NCBI RefSeq assembly: GCF_000961095.1
Contig: NZ_CP011058.1
Coordinates: 4,491,501 to 4,555,500 of the forward strand
Source of the DNA: Paenibacillus beijingensis
GTDB lineage: Bacteria; Bacillota; Bacilli; Paenibacillales; Paenibacillaceae
Direction of reading: 5' to 3'
DNA: 64,000 nucleotides
The position numbers and the translations under genes are program-made. Below the pieces are notes generated by a model that had not been told where the DNA came from, searched no databases, and saw only the letters and a program-made list of their open reading frames with translations. Below, in pieces: positions 33,763 to 40,669 of this stretch (positions are counted from its first letter, which is position 1; every line of letters starts with the position of its first letter).

Positions 33763-33943
33763 GCTGACTGCCTCCGTTACCAATGATTTGTTACCATTAA
33801 TTGTAGCGGAAATGCGCCGATCCATCTATGTAAACGGGAACCAGCTGCATCCGATTTTGTTAAGCGCCGGCCGTTTTTGACGTGAAGGTGTTCGGCAGTC
33901 CGTTGCAGAACGTAAACTTTAGTGAATAATGGAGGGAATGAAG

Positions 33944-34972
33944 ATGGCAATCCAAGCGGGGATTATCGGTACCGGTTTTGGTGCACAGGTGCACGCGCCC
34001 ATTTTGCAGCAACATCCGGCATATAATGTGACCGCAATTAGCGCAATTCGTCCGGGGAGAGCCGCAAACGAAGCAGCTAATCACGGAATTCCAAACGCTT
34101 TCAACGATTGGCGCCGCATGATAAGCGATTTGCCACTCGATTTAATTGTCGTCGCCTCGTCGCCGGACTTTCACATGGAGATGACGATATTCGCCCTTGA
34201 GGCGGGCTGCCATGTCGTTTGCGAGAAGCCTCCCGCGCTGAATGCCGCCGAAGTTCGGGCGATGAAGGAAATTGCCAAGCGGCACAATCGCAAGGTCTTT
34301 ATGAACTTCGAATGGCGGTATTTGCCCCAGCGGCAAGCAATAAAACGAATACTGGAGCATAACGAGCTCGGCGATATTTTTCACGTGAACTGGTCGGAAG
34401 CGTGGCCCCTCTGGCCCAAAATAAAAGAGGATGACAACGGCTGGCAATGGCGGGCGGAAAATGGCGGCGGCATGCTCGGAGCCGTCGGCTCGCATATGAT
34501 CGATGCCCTGCAGTTCTGGTTCGGCCCGTTTCTGACGGTACAGGGGTTTACTTCCCGGCATGTTCATGAAAGACGCGGCCGAAACGGCATGGAGCCGAGT
34601 ACGGCCGACGACTCTTTTTTCGTGCATGGCGCTTTCGAACGAGGGGGTACATACGCCCTCCAATTTATTATGGCGTCCGCGGGCCGGGCTCCCAGAATCG
34701 AAATTTTTGGGACGAAAGGATCGTTAATACTCGAGGGTGAAAAGCTCACCATGGCTGGAGCGGCGAGCGACCAATATATTCCGGTTCATGTTGATCAGCC
34801 CATGGATGCCTCTTCATTTCCGGCAGCAATAAAAGGTTACGTTCACGCCCAGTGGATGTTTTATCATGACCTCGCTGAAGTGGTGGCAGGCGGATTCAAG
34901 CCGGCCCTTGCAACTTTATCAGACGCTGAAAAAGTTCAGACGGCTATCGATAAAATCAATAACGACCAATAA
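33944..34972 (+). CDS. Gfo/Idh/MocA family NAD(P)-dependent oxidoreductase
   Basis: Of three near in-frame ATGs I use 33944 (GGAGGG at 33931-33936), giving 342 residues. The Rossmann motif GIIGTGFGAQVHAP opens the protein and CEKPPALN (about residue 95) holds the catalytic Lys. The C-terminal beta-sheet domain contains GGGMLGAVGSHMIDAL with the conserved Asp and His. Such enzymes oxidise or epimerise sugars or inositols. No sugar operon adjoins, so the substrate is open. Confidence 0.88.
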   Translation: MAIQAGIIGTGFGAQVHAPILQQHPAYNVTAISAIRPGRAANEAANHGIPNAFNDWRRMISDLPLDLIVVASSPDFHMEMTIFALEAGCHVVCEKPPALNAAEVRAMKEIAKRHNRKVFMNFEWRYLPQRQAIKRILEHNELGDIFHVNWSEAWPLWPKIKEDDNGWQWRAENGGGMLGAVGSHMIDALQFWFGPFLTVQGFTSRHVHERRGRNGMEPSTADDSFFVHGAFERGGTYALQFIMASAGRAPRIEIFGTKGSLILEGEKLTMAGAASDQYIPVHVDQPMDASSFPAAIKGYVHAQWMFYHDLAEVVAGGFKPALATLSDAEKVQTAIDKINNDQ

Positions 34973-35033
34973 TATTACTTACGTACAAAGTGACCAAACG
35001 GGAATGATGCCAATGGACCGAGTAAAATCCGCA

Positions 35034-35081
35034 TTGACAAAACTAATATAGTTAGCTAATATAATACTAACAATATTAGTT
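35034..35081 (+). promoter_or_regulatory. Promoter with interleaved palindromic operators
   Basis: TTGACA at 35034-35039 and TAATAT at 35057-35062 (17-bp spacer; alternative TATAAT at 35060-35065). The region holds an inverted repeat AACTAATAT (35041-35049)/ATATTAGTT (35073-35081) and, between the arms, the palindrome TTAGCTAA (35052-35059). Operators of this AT-rich type are bound by MarR, TetR or ArsR regulators. No such regulator is encoded next to it. Confidence 0.6.
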
Positions 35082-35107
35082 AAATAAATGAGGAGGAAGA
35101 AAAACGA

Positions 35108-35719
35108 ATGAAAACAAACAGCTTGAGACGATTAAACGGCTTATCATCCATTGTAACCGGGGCCTTGTTTATAACGGGGCACGCCTTGGACTTTGGGGGA
35201 AGCGGCGGCATGGGAACGGTTCTCGGAGATACGTTCGTATTAATGGCGCATTTGTCCGCCGTCTTTGCATTTTTCGGATTGTATGAAGCGCAGGGTAGCA
35301 AGCGGGGCTTACTTGGATTAATAGGCATGGTCGCAGGAATTGTGGGAACGATTTTTGTGACGGCGATCGTTTATGTGGAACTTGCAGGCGCCTCGGGCGC
35401 CCAAGTCGATGCGGTTTTTGCTCAGCAGGTTCCGGGCATGATTCAAGCATTCGGGCCGTTGCTGTTTGTAATCGGCATGATTCTTTTCGGACTTGCGGAT
35501 ATCCGTCACCGGGGAGCACTGCGCAGCGGCGGTATTCTCTTAATCGCAGGAACGGTCATTTTTGCAATAGGGAGTTTTTCCGGTTCCGCACAGCTTACGG
35601 TCGAAGTTATCGGATCGGCATTTACGGCCGGAGGCTTTATCCGGATGGGATTACCCCTAGTAAACGGCAAGATCAACGTTCATCCAATCCGGAAACCGAT
35701 TTCGCTGCCTTCAGAATAA
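35108..35719 (+). CDS. Membrane protein of unknown function (six predicted helices)
   Basis: The 203-residue product has six hydrophobic segments (about 15-30, 42-60, 68-95, 109-128, 138-155, 160-182), almost no loops, and a basic tail. It resembles small DUF998/DoxX-like membrane proteins in size only; I do not recognise the family. GAGGAGGA precedes the ATG at a good distance. The tightly built promoter/operator just upstream indicates that it is strongly regulated. Confidence 0.75.
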   Translation: MKTNSLRRLNGLSSIVTGALFITGHALDFGGSGGMGTVLGDTFVLMAHLSAVFAFFGLYEAQGSKRGLLGLIGMVAGIVGTIFVTAIVYVELAGASGAQVDAVFAQQVPGMIQAFGPLLFVIGMILFGLADIRHRGALRSGGILLIAGTVIFAIGSFSGSAQLTVEVIGSAFTAGGFIRMGLPLVNGKINVHPIRKPISLPSE

Positions 35720-35732
35720 AGCGAATAAAAAG

Positions 35733-35772
35733 AGCCGTCCAGCCTGAGAAAGGCTGGGCGGCTTCTTTCTTT
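35733..35772. terminator. Rho-independent terminator between convergent genes
   Basis: AGCCGTCCAGCCT/AGGCTGGGCGGCT (35733-35763, GAGAA loop) with an A-run upstream and TTCTTTCTTT downstream; it can serve both the membrane protein and the convergent Gln-rich protein. Confidence 0.85.
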
Positions 35773-35794
35773 ATGCCGGAATTGCCCGCTAAAT

Positions 35795-36127
35795 TCAGGA
35801 CATTTGCTGCTGATTCCCGGTATACTGATACGGTTGTTGATTGAAAGTGCTGATGCCGCCCATCGTTTGGTAGTTTTGCTCAAGCTGTCTGCAAAGCTGG
35901 GAGACTTGCTGCATTTGCTGCATTGCCAACTGATGGCCATGCAGCGCATTTTGAATGATTTGGGTCGCTTTATGCTCGCGTTGGGCCAATTGTTCCAATT
36001 GGGCTGCATTTTGTTGCTCCTGCTGCAGCAATTGCTGGTACAATTGAGAGGCTTGCTGGGTTTGGCTCATCAGCTGATTAATGATTTGTTCGCATTGATT
36101 AATTTGATTTGAAATGTTTTGATTCAA
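35795..36127 (-). CDS. Small Gln-rich coiled-coil protein
   Basis: A 110-residue protein from TTG 36127, supported by CAGGAGGATT upstream. More than a quarter of the residues are Gln, with leucines in heptad-like spacing through residues 8-88 (INQCEQIINQLMSQTQQASQ onward), so one long coiled coil is likely. There is no signal or membrane segment. Similar short Gln-rich proteins occur in spore-forming Firmicutes and may be spore-associated, but I cannot name a family. Confidence 0.7.
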   Translation of the reverse strand: MNQNISNQINQCEQIINQLMSQTQQASQLYQQLLQQEQQNAAQLEQLAQREHKATQIIQNALHGHQLAMQQMQQVSQLCRQLEQNYQTMGGISTFNQQPYQYTGNQQQMS

Positions 36128-36391
36128 GTTTGAATCCTCCTGTACGGAATTGTTTTGTTGACGCGATGGTTATTATCCCTTGACCGCGATGTATTATTCA
36201 TCCAACACGCAACGCTCGAAAGAGGAGCACAATATGAAGATAAGCGGATATATCACGATCAAAATGGCTAAAAGTTCCGCTAAATGAAGGAATAAAGCGC
36301 TCTTTCGCGAATATTTCACTCATAAAGAGCACATCTGAGGGATTTGTCGCCAGCTTTTGTAATGGATCGAAAACGGAGGATATACAACAGC

Positions 36392-37663
36392 ATGCTGATT
36401 GAAATATTATTTCTGAACGTTCTGATCGTCATTGCGCCGGTCTTACTCTATACTGCATTTGCGGAAAGATGCCGTCATGCCCATTCCCCGTATGTAATCG
36501 GCTTGATGAACGGAACGGCCTCATCGCTTTGCTTGCTGTTTTCTTATCATGAACTCGAGCTTTATTGGGATCTTAGGTATATTCCGCTCGTCCTGTCAAC
36601 CGTCTATGGGGGCCCTCTCGCCGGCGCAATCAATTTAGTCATGATTTTGCTGACCCGGACCTATATCGGCGGCAACGCGCTTTGGTTCGGATACATCAGT
36701 ATGTCGCTTGTTTTTATCGGACCGTTATTGGCAGCGCGGAAAGTGCGGGTATTATCCGGAAATTCACGCATCAAAGCGGTTATGCTCGTTTCCATCTACC
36801 CGTCTTTCATCATGCTGCTTATTTTGGTATCGTATCCCTTTTTTAATGAAGTGCAAAAACCGGCCGATTTTCCGCTCTTACAGACCCTTCTCGTTTTTTT
36901 TGTGCTGCATATGCTTGGAGCTTGGCTTTCATCGATGCTGATAGAGTTCACTTGCGAAAGGCTCAAAATGAGAGCGGACATCCAACGAGCCGAAAAAATG
37001 AAGACGTTAGGGGAACTGGCCGCCTCGATTGCGCATGAAGTCCGCAACCCGCTTACCGTCGTGAGCGGATTTCTTCAGCTCATGCGTCCGAACGAAGAAG
37101 GCAAAAACCGGCAGTATTTAAATTTTGCGATGGAAGAACTGGCGAGAGCGGAATCGATCATCAGCGACTATTTGAACTTTTCGAAGCCTCATTTGACGAA
37201 ATTGGAATTGGTGGATCTTGCCGAAATTTTGAATACGATCATCACGCTTCTGACGCCTATGGCCAGTAAAAACAATCTTTTTATCGATAGCGCGCTGGAA
37301 GAGCGGATTTATGTTTTTACGGACCGGGGACAACTGCAGCAAGCGCTTGTCAATGTCGTCAAAAACGCGATCGAGGCTACCCCTTCAGGCGGAAAAGTGA
37401 ACGTAAGTTCAGCGGTAGTTGACGGCCAAGCCCGGATCATCATCGCCGATAGCGGCAAAGGAATGAATAAGGAGCAGCTTTCCAGGATCGGTACGCTGTT
37501 TTTCTCGACAAAGGAAGTCGGAACGGGGTTAGGGACGGCAGTGGCCATCCGAATTATCGAAACGATGAATGGAACAATCGATTATGAAAGCGAAGAGGGA
37601 GCGGGCACAACCGTTACCATCACGCTGCCGCTGCGAGCCGAGCAATCGTATCTATCCTTATAG
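36392..37663 (+). CDS. Orphan sporulation-type sensor histidine kinase (KinB-like)
   Basis: I start at ATG 36392, 11 bp after GGAGGA; earlier in-frame TTG/ATG codons at 36344 and 36362 have no ribosome site. The 423-residue protein has a 5TM-LYT-type sensor of five to six helices in the first 190 residues, and HisKA with His in SIAHEVRNPLTVVSGF. The HATPase follows with NVVKNAIEATPSGG and GTGLGTAVA. The layout is that of Bacillus KinB, which feeds phosphate into the Spo0F phosphorelay. No response regulator adjoins, as expected for such kinases. Confidence 0.88.
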   Translation: MLIEILFLNVLIVIAPVLLYTAFAERCRHAHSPYVIGLMNGTASSLCLLFSYHELELYWDLRYIPLVLSTVYGGPLAGAINLVMILLTRTYIGGNALWFGYISMSLVFIGPLLAARKVRVLSGNSRIKAVMLVSIYPSFIMLLILVSYPFFNEVQKPADFPLLQTLLVFFVLHMLGAWLSSMLIEFTCERLKMRADIQRAEKMKTLGELAASIAHEVRNPLTVVSGFLQLMRPNEEGKNRQYLNFAMEELARAESIISDYLNFSKPHLTKLELVDLAEILNTIITLLTPMASKNNLFIDSALEERIYVFTDRGQLQQALVNVVKNAIEATPSGGKVNVSSAVVDGQARIIIADSGKGMNKEQLSRIGTLFFSTKEVGTGLGTAVAIRIIETMNGTIDYESEEGAGTTVTITLPLRAEQSYLSL

Positions 37664-37693
37664 GATCAGACTGTCATAGATAGAAGGTGACTT

Positions 37694-38152
37694 ATGCGAT
37701 TTAGAAAAGGAATGAATTTCTTTTTCAGAAAAATGCTCGTTGCGCTATTTTCATGGAGCGTATTCTGCATCTTTGTATTATTCATGTATATTTTAGCGCT
37801 TGGTCCATTCATTTTGTTTATCCTGGTGCTGGCGGCTCCTCCTTTTTTTGTTCTTGGCATTCCGTGCTCGATGATGATCGATAAATTGAATGATCACCTT
37901 TCATGGAGTCATAAAATTTACGAGTTTGTGGCCCATCTAGTGTTCTATACGGGCACAGGGTTGATTGTTACATTTGTTTACGTTTCGTTTCTGTATGACA
38001 ATGTGAATCAGTTTGTTTATAATTTCATGTTTTACTTTCAATTGGGTTGCATTGCTTCCGTTACGTTTTGTCTTTTTTCCCAAATGGAACAAAAAGTTCA
38101 TCATCACAGGATGATGTTACTCTCCAAACAGGAGGAGGAGCGAACATCCTAA
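37694..38152 (+). CDS. Membrane protein of unknown function, four helices
   Basis: A 152-residue protein with an amphipathic basic start and four hydrophobic segments (about 14-34, 36-56, 77-98, 107-127), then a charged cytoplasmic tail (KVHHHRMMLLSKQEEERTS) that could bind a partner. AGAAGGTGAC lies upstream. It follows the kinase by 30 bp and overlaps the next small gene by one base, so the three may be co-expressed. I do not recognise the family. Confidence 0.7.
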   Translation: MRFRKGMNFFFRKMLVALFSWSVFCIFVLFMYILALGPFILFILVLAAPPFFVLGIPCSMMIDKLNDHLSWSHKIYEFVAHLVFYTGTGLIVTFVYVSFLYDNVNQFVYNFMFYFQLGCIASVTFCLFSQMEQKVHHHRMMLLSKQEEERTS

Positions 38153-38352
38153 TGGGCGGCCTTCTCTTATTTGCTTTCGGGGCTTATTTGTTTTGGTTAA
38201 GTATTACCCGGCTATATTCCGGTTTTAAGTCGAAAAGTCCGGCACGGATTATACAAGGTGCACTAGGATGTGCATTGCTAGCCATTGCCAGTTATTTCGC
38301 GTACTTCATAATTTGGATAATTCTTAATTCTCCCGGCGCTGATTTCCGTTAA
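38152..38352 (+). CDS. Small membrane protein (66 residues)
   Basis: The ATG overlaps the preceding stop (TAATG) and AGGAGGAGG lies ten bases upstream, inside the previous coding sequence. Two hydrophobic helices (about 2-20 and 33-57) are separated by a short basic loop (GFKSKSPARI). It is probably co-translated with the four-helix protein; the function is unknown. Confidence 0.7.
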   Translation: MGGLLLFAFGAYLFWLSITRLYSGFKSKSPARIIQGALGCALLAIASYFAYFIIWIILNSPGADFR

Positions 38353-38370
38353 GTTGCCGGGGCTTTTTTT
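38332..38370 (+). terminator. Terminator after the small membrane protein
   Basis: CCCGGC (38333-38338) pairs with GCCGGG (38357-38362) around an 18-nt loop holding the stop codon, followed by CTTTTTTT. The hairpin overlaps the end of the coding sequence. Confidence 0.7.
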
Positions 38371-38500
38371 GTTCAGGAATAATAACGAAAGGTGAAGGGG
38401 AGAATGAACGCGACTAACATACGATAACGCGATATGCGAAAGCACAATCCCATCCATGGCTATGCCAAGAGGGGATTTTATTTTGGAAGGGGCCGAAAAA

Positions 38501-39430
38501 GTGAAATGGTTATCGATCGCCGGAGCTTTGCTGCTCCTGCAAGTACAATTACCCGACAACTTATCGGTCAACCATCGTGGACAGACCATTGCCAGCGTGA
38601 ACAGAGCCGATTATAAAATGATCGTTTTTCCTTTGATGGACACAGGCAAATTCGATCAATTAACCGACGAGCTCGAACGGAACATATACCGGAGTCCCGA
38701 AAATGCCCGCCTTGGAGACCGCGAGGAAATCGTGTCCGAGCAGGTCGGCTACAAATTGGACCGGGGGAAGTTTGAAGACCAATTTTTTGCCTACTTCTTT
38801 GGCAAAGGATCTTCCGCAATCGAAGCGCCTCTGAAGGTGCTTTATCCGAAGGTTGACAGCGAGCTTCTTTCCGATATCCGGGAAAAGCCGATCGGGCATT
38901 ATGCCACCTATTTTAACTCGAGGAACAAAAACCGTTCGCATAATATCGCCCTTGCCGCAAAAGCCGTTAACAATACGGTCGTATTTCCAGGCGAAGTTTT
39001 TTCGTTTAATCAGGTGGTTGGCATACGTACGACTGAAAAGGGATACTTGCGGGCGGGGGTTATCGTCAGAGGGGAATTATCGGAAGGGGTTGGAGGCGGG
39101 ATTTGTCAAGTGTCCTCGACCTTGTTCAATGCGATCGACCGTGCAGGACTGAAAATCGTTCGCCGCTATTCCCACAGCCGCAACGTTCCCTACGTGCCGC
39201 CGGGACGTGACGCAACCGTAAGCTGGGGCGGGCCGGACTTCTCTTTTCAAAACCAGTACGATCAACCGGTTCTGATTCGCACCTTTGCAGGTGCGGGAAA
39301 AATGTTCGTCACGATATACTCTTCCGATGTAATCGAATATAAACCGCGTGAAGTGCCTGGCATGTCAAAGCGTCTTCCGGAAGAGACGACCACCGAAACG
39401 GACTTAAAGAGTCCGCGTTCGCCGGAATGA
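38501..39430 (+). CDS. VanW family protein
   Basis: I prefer the GTG at 38501, preceded by GGAAGGGG, over ATGs at 38456/38462 without a site; the 309-residue product then starts with a signal-like helix (KWLSIAGALLLLQVQL). The VanW domain covers about residues 120-275, with FSFNQVVGIRTTEKGYLRAG and the hallmark GGGICQVSSTLFNA. VanW proteins occur in vancomycin-resistance clusters and widely in spore formers; their biochemical role is unknown, but an extracytoplasmic peptidoglycan-related function is likely. No other van genes are present. Confidence 0.88.
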   Translation: MKWLSIAGALLLLQVQLPDNLSVNHRGQTIASVNRADYKMIVFPLMDTGKFDQLTDELERNIYRSPENARLGDREEIVSEQVGYKLDRGKFEDQFFAYFFGKGSSAIEAPLKVLYPKVDSELLSDIREKPIGHYATYFNSRNKNRSHNIALAAKAVNNTVVFPGEVFSFNQVVGIRTTEKGYLRAGVIVRGELSEGVGGGICQVSSTLFNAIDRAGLKIVRRYSHSRNVPYVPPGRDATVSWGGPDFSFQNQYDQPVLIRTFAGAGKMFVTIYSSDVIEYKPREVPGMSKRLPEETTTETDLKSPRSPE

Positions 39431-39470
39431 AGTTTGTTCGATGAGCATGGTCTCTCCCGCCTCTCAAAAA

Positions 39471-39500
39471 GAAAAACACCGATTTGCGGTGTTTTTCTTC
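39471..39500. terminator. Rho-independent terminator between convergent genes
   Basis: AAAAACACCG/CGGTGTTTTT around ATTTG, flanked by A-rich and T-rich sequence, can end both the VanW gene and the convergent AHSA1 gene. Confidence 0.8.
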
Positions 39501-39511
39501 TTTAGCTGAGC

Positions 39512-40006
39512 TTATATCAAATGTTTGGTCAGGTAATCCGCTAGTTGATCGAAGGTTCCTGCAAAGCCTTCCTGAATCATCTCTTGCGATTCCTTGAAGG
39601 TTTTGATCTCCTCTTCAGTCGGGGATACAGGAGCCCCGATCATGGTAAGGGTTGTTTTGCCTTCATGCTCGATGAACGTAAAAGTATTCATGATTTCCAG
39701 CGGCCAGTTGTCGTCAAAAGGAGCGCGTACGATGTTACCTTCCTCATCAGAAAAGAAATAGGTATAAACGAGTTTCTCAGGAGCAATAATTTCACGATAG
39801 ACAAATTTGACCCACATTACGTCACCTTCAGGCGATTTCTGGCTGTAATGGAAGACGCCATCCTGGCGAAGCTCAAACTTAGAAATATCAAAAGTCCATC
39901 CTTTTGGCCCCCACCAGTTCTGCAAATGTTCCGGTTCGGTAAAAGTCTTAAACACAAGCTCACGTGGAGCATTGAAAGTATGGGTAATTTCGATATTTGT
40001 AGACAT
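39512..40006 (-). CDS. SRPBCC/AHSA1-like lipid- or ligand-binding protein
   Basis: A 164-residue protein starting MSTNIEITHTFNAPRELVFKTF with TTGGAGGA upstream. The hydrophobic-cavity fold of the SRPBCC group is recognised from FNAPRELVFKTFTEPEHLQNWWGPKGW at its start and the final amphipathic helix (QEGFAGTFDQLADYL). Such proteins bind hydrophobic ligands; members labelled AHSA1 are often controlled by an ArsR-type repressor, but none is adjacent here. A 16-bp perfect palindrome in the upstream region may be its operator. Confidence 0.85.
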   Translation of the reverse strand: MSTNIEITHTFNAPRELVFKTFTEPEHLQNWWGPKGWTFDISKFELRQDGVFHYSQKSPEGDVMWVKFVYREIIAPEKLVYTYFFSDEEGNIVRAPFDDNWPLEIMNTFTFIEHEGKTTLTMIGAPVSPTEEEIKTFKESQEMIQEGFAGTFDQLADYLTKHLI

Positions 40007-40162
40007 TCTAACTCCTCCAATAAAGTTAAGTATTTTGTAGGGGGGTCAGATCGACAGAAGATCGTGATAGTTGGGAGTATTCAACAATCGGTAACCGACT
40101 GGGCTAGGCAAAGGCGCTCAAAATTGTAGTGCGATTTTCTTCTATGAAAGAAATATACCACA

Positions 40163-40178
40163 ACAGGAATATTCCTGT
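40163..40178. promoter_or_regulatory. Perfect 16-bp palindrome upstream of the AHSA1 gene
   Basis: ACAGGAATATTCCTGT at 40163-40178 is fully symmetric and a further half site AAAGGAATATA lies at 40179-40189. It is about 160 bp upstream of the AHSA1 start on the minus strand. It probably binds a dimeric repressor; no regulator gene is nearby. Confidence 0.5.
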
Positions 40179-40546
40179 AAAGGAATATAAAAACAAAATG
40201 CTTCAGATACACCGTTGGCAGCAAGATCATGGGCGACAATGTCACAGTCGTTTGGTTTCAGCAGGCGCTTGAGGTCAGCTGCCGTTCGTTTCACAAAAAA
40301 ATCGGGGCCCCCTTACGGGAGCCCCTTTCATGGGAGAGGAGAAACCGGACGAAGAGCTTATGGGGAAACGTAAGCCTTCTCCGCGGTTGTCTACGGCATC
40401 TCTCGACGCCGATATATTTATAATTGCCGGAATTGGGGTAATTATACATACGCCCGGAAAAGTTTTGCCTCTTTCGCAGTTTTGTCCGTCTTACGCACTT
40501 CAAAACGGAAAAATAAGCGCCATCCCCAGCCTGCACGAAACCTCCC
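40179..40546. other. Intergenic stretch without recognisable genes
   Basis: Apart from the hairpin at 40304-40328 I see no coding signal: frames are interrupted, lack ribosome sites and show no family pattern. Confidence 0.5.
40304..40328 (-). terminator. Terminator-like hairpin
   Basis: GGGGCCCCC-TTAC-GGGAGCCCC makes a strong stem. The A-run before it (40295-40301) would be a T-run on the minus strand and a short TTTC follows on the plus strand. It probably insulates the carbohydrate locus from the neighbouring gene. Confidence 0.6.
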
Positions 40547-40608
40547 AAAATCGTTCTATTTTCGGACAAAAAATGTTCCTTAATTCGCTTCTGAAGGCGT
40601 GCTATATT
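40547..40608 (+). promoter_or_regulatory. Promoter and putative activator site of the GH5-like gene
   Basis: The 14-mer AAAATCGTTCTATT at 40547-40560 lies exactly 42 bp before the -10-like TATATT at 40603-40608 (followed by GAG). The same 14-mer and spacing occur at 45659-45720. There is no good -35, as expected for an activator-dependent promoter. The AraC-type regulator encoded at 44861-45628 is the natural candidate. Confidence 0.65.
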
Positions 40609-40669
40609 GAGCGCATAGACCAATTTGTAATCGCTTACAAAATGTGGCATCATGAAAGGTGAGAACAGC

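Noticed and set aside
38456..38500. ATG 38456 as start of the VanW gene
   Set aside because: No ribosome site upstream; the GTG at 38501 has GGAAGGGG and puts the signal-like helix at the N-terminus.
40229..40662. Short plus-strand open frames between the AHSA1 and GH5-like genes
   Set aside because: They span a terminator hairpin and the GH5 promoter, lack ribosome sites and have no family pattern.
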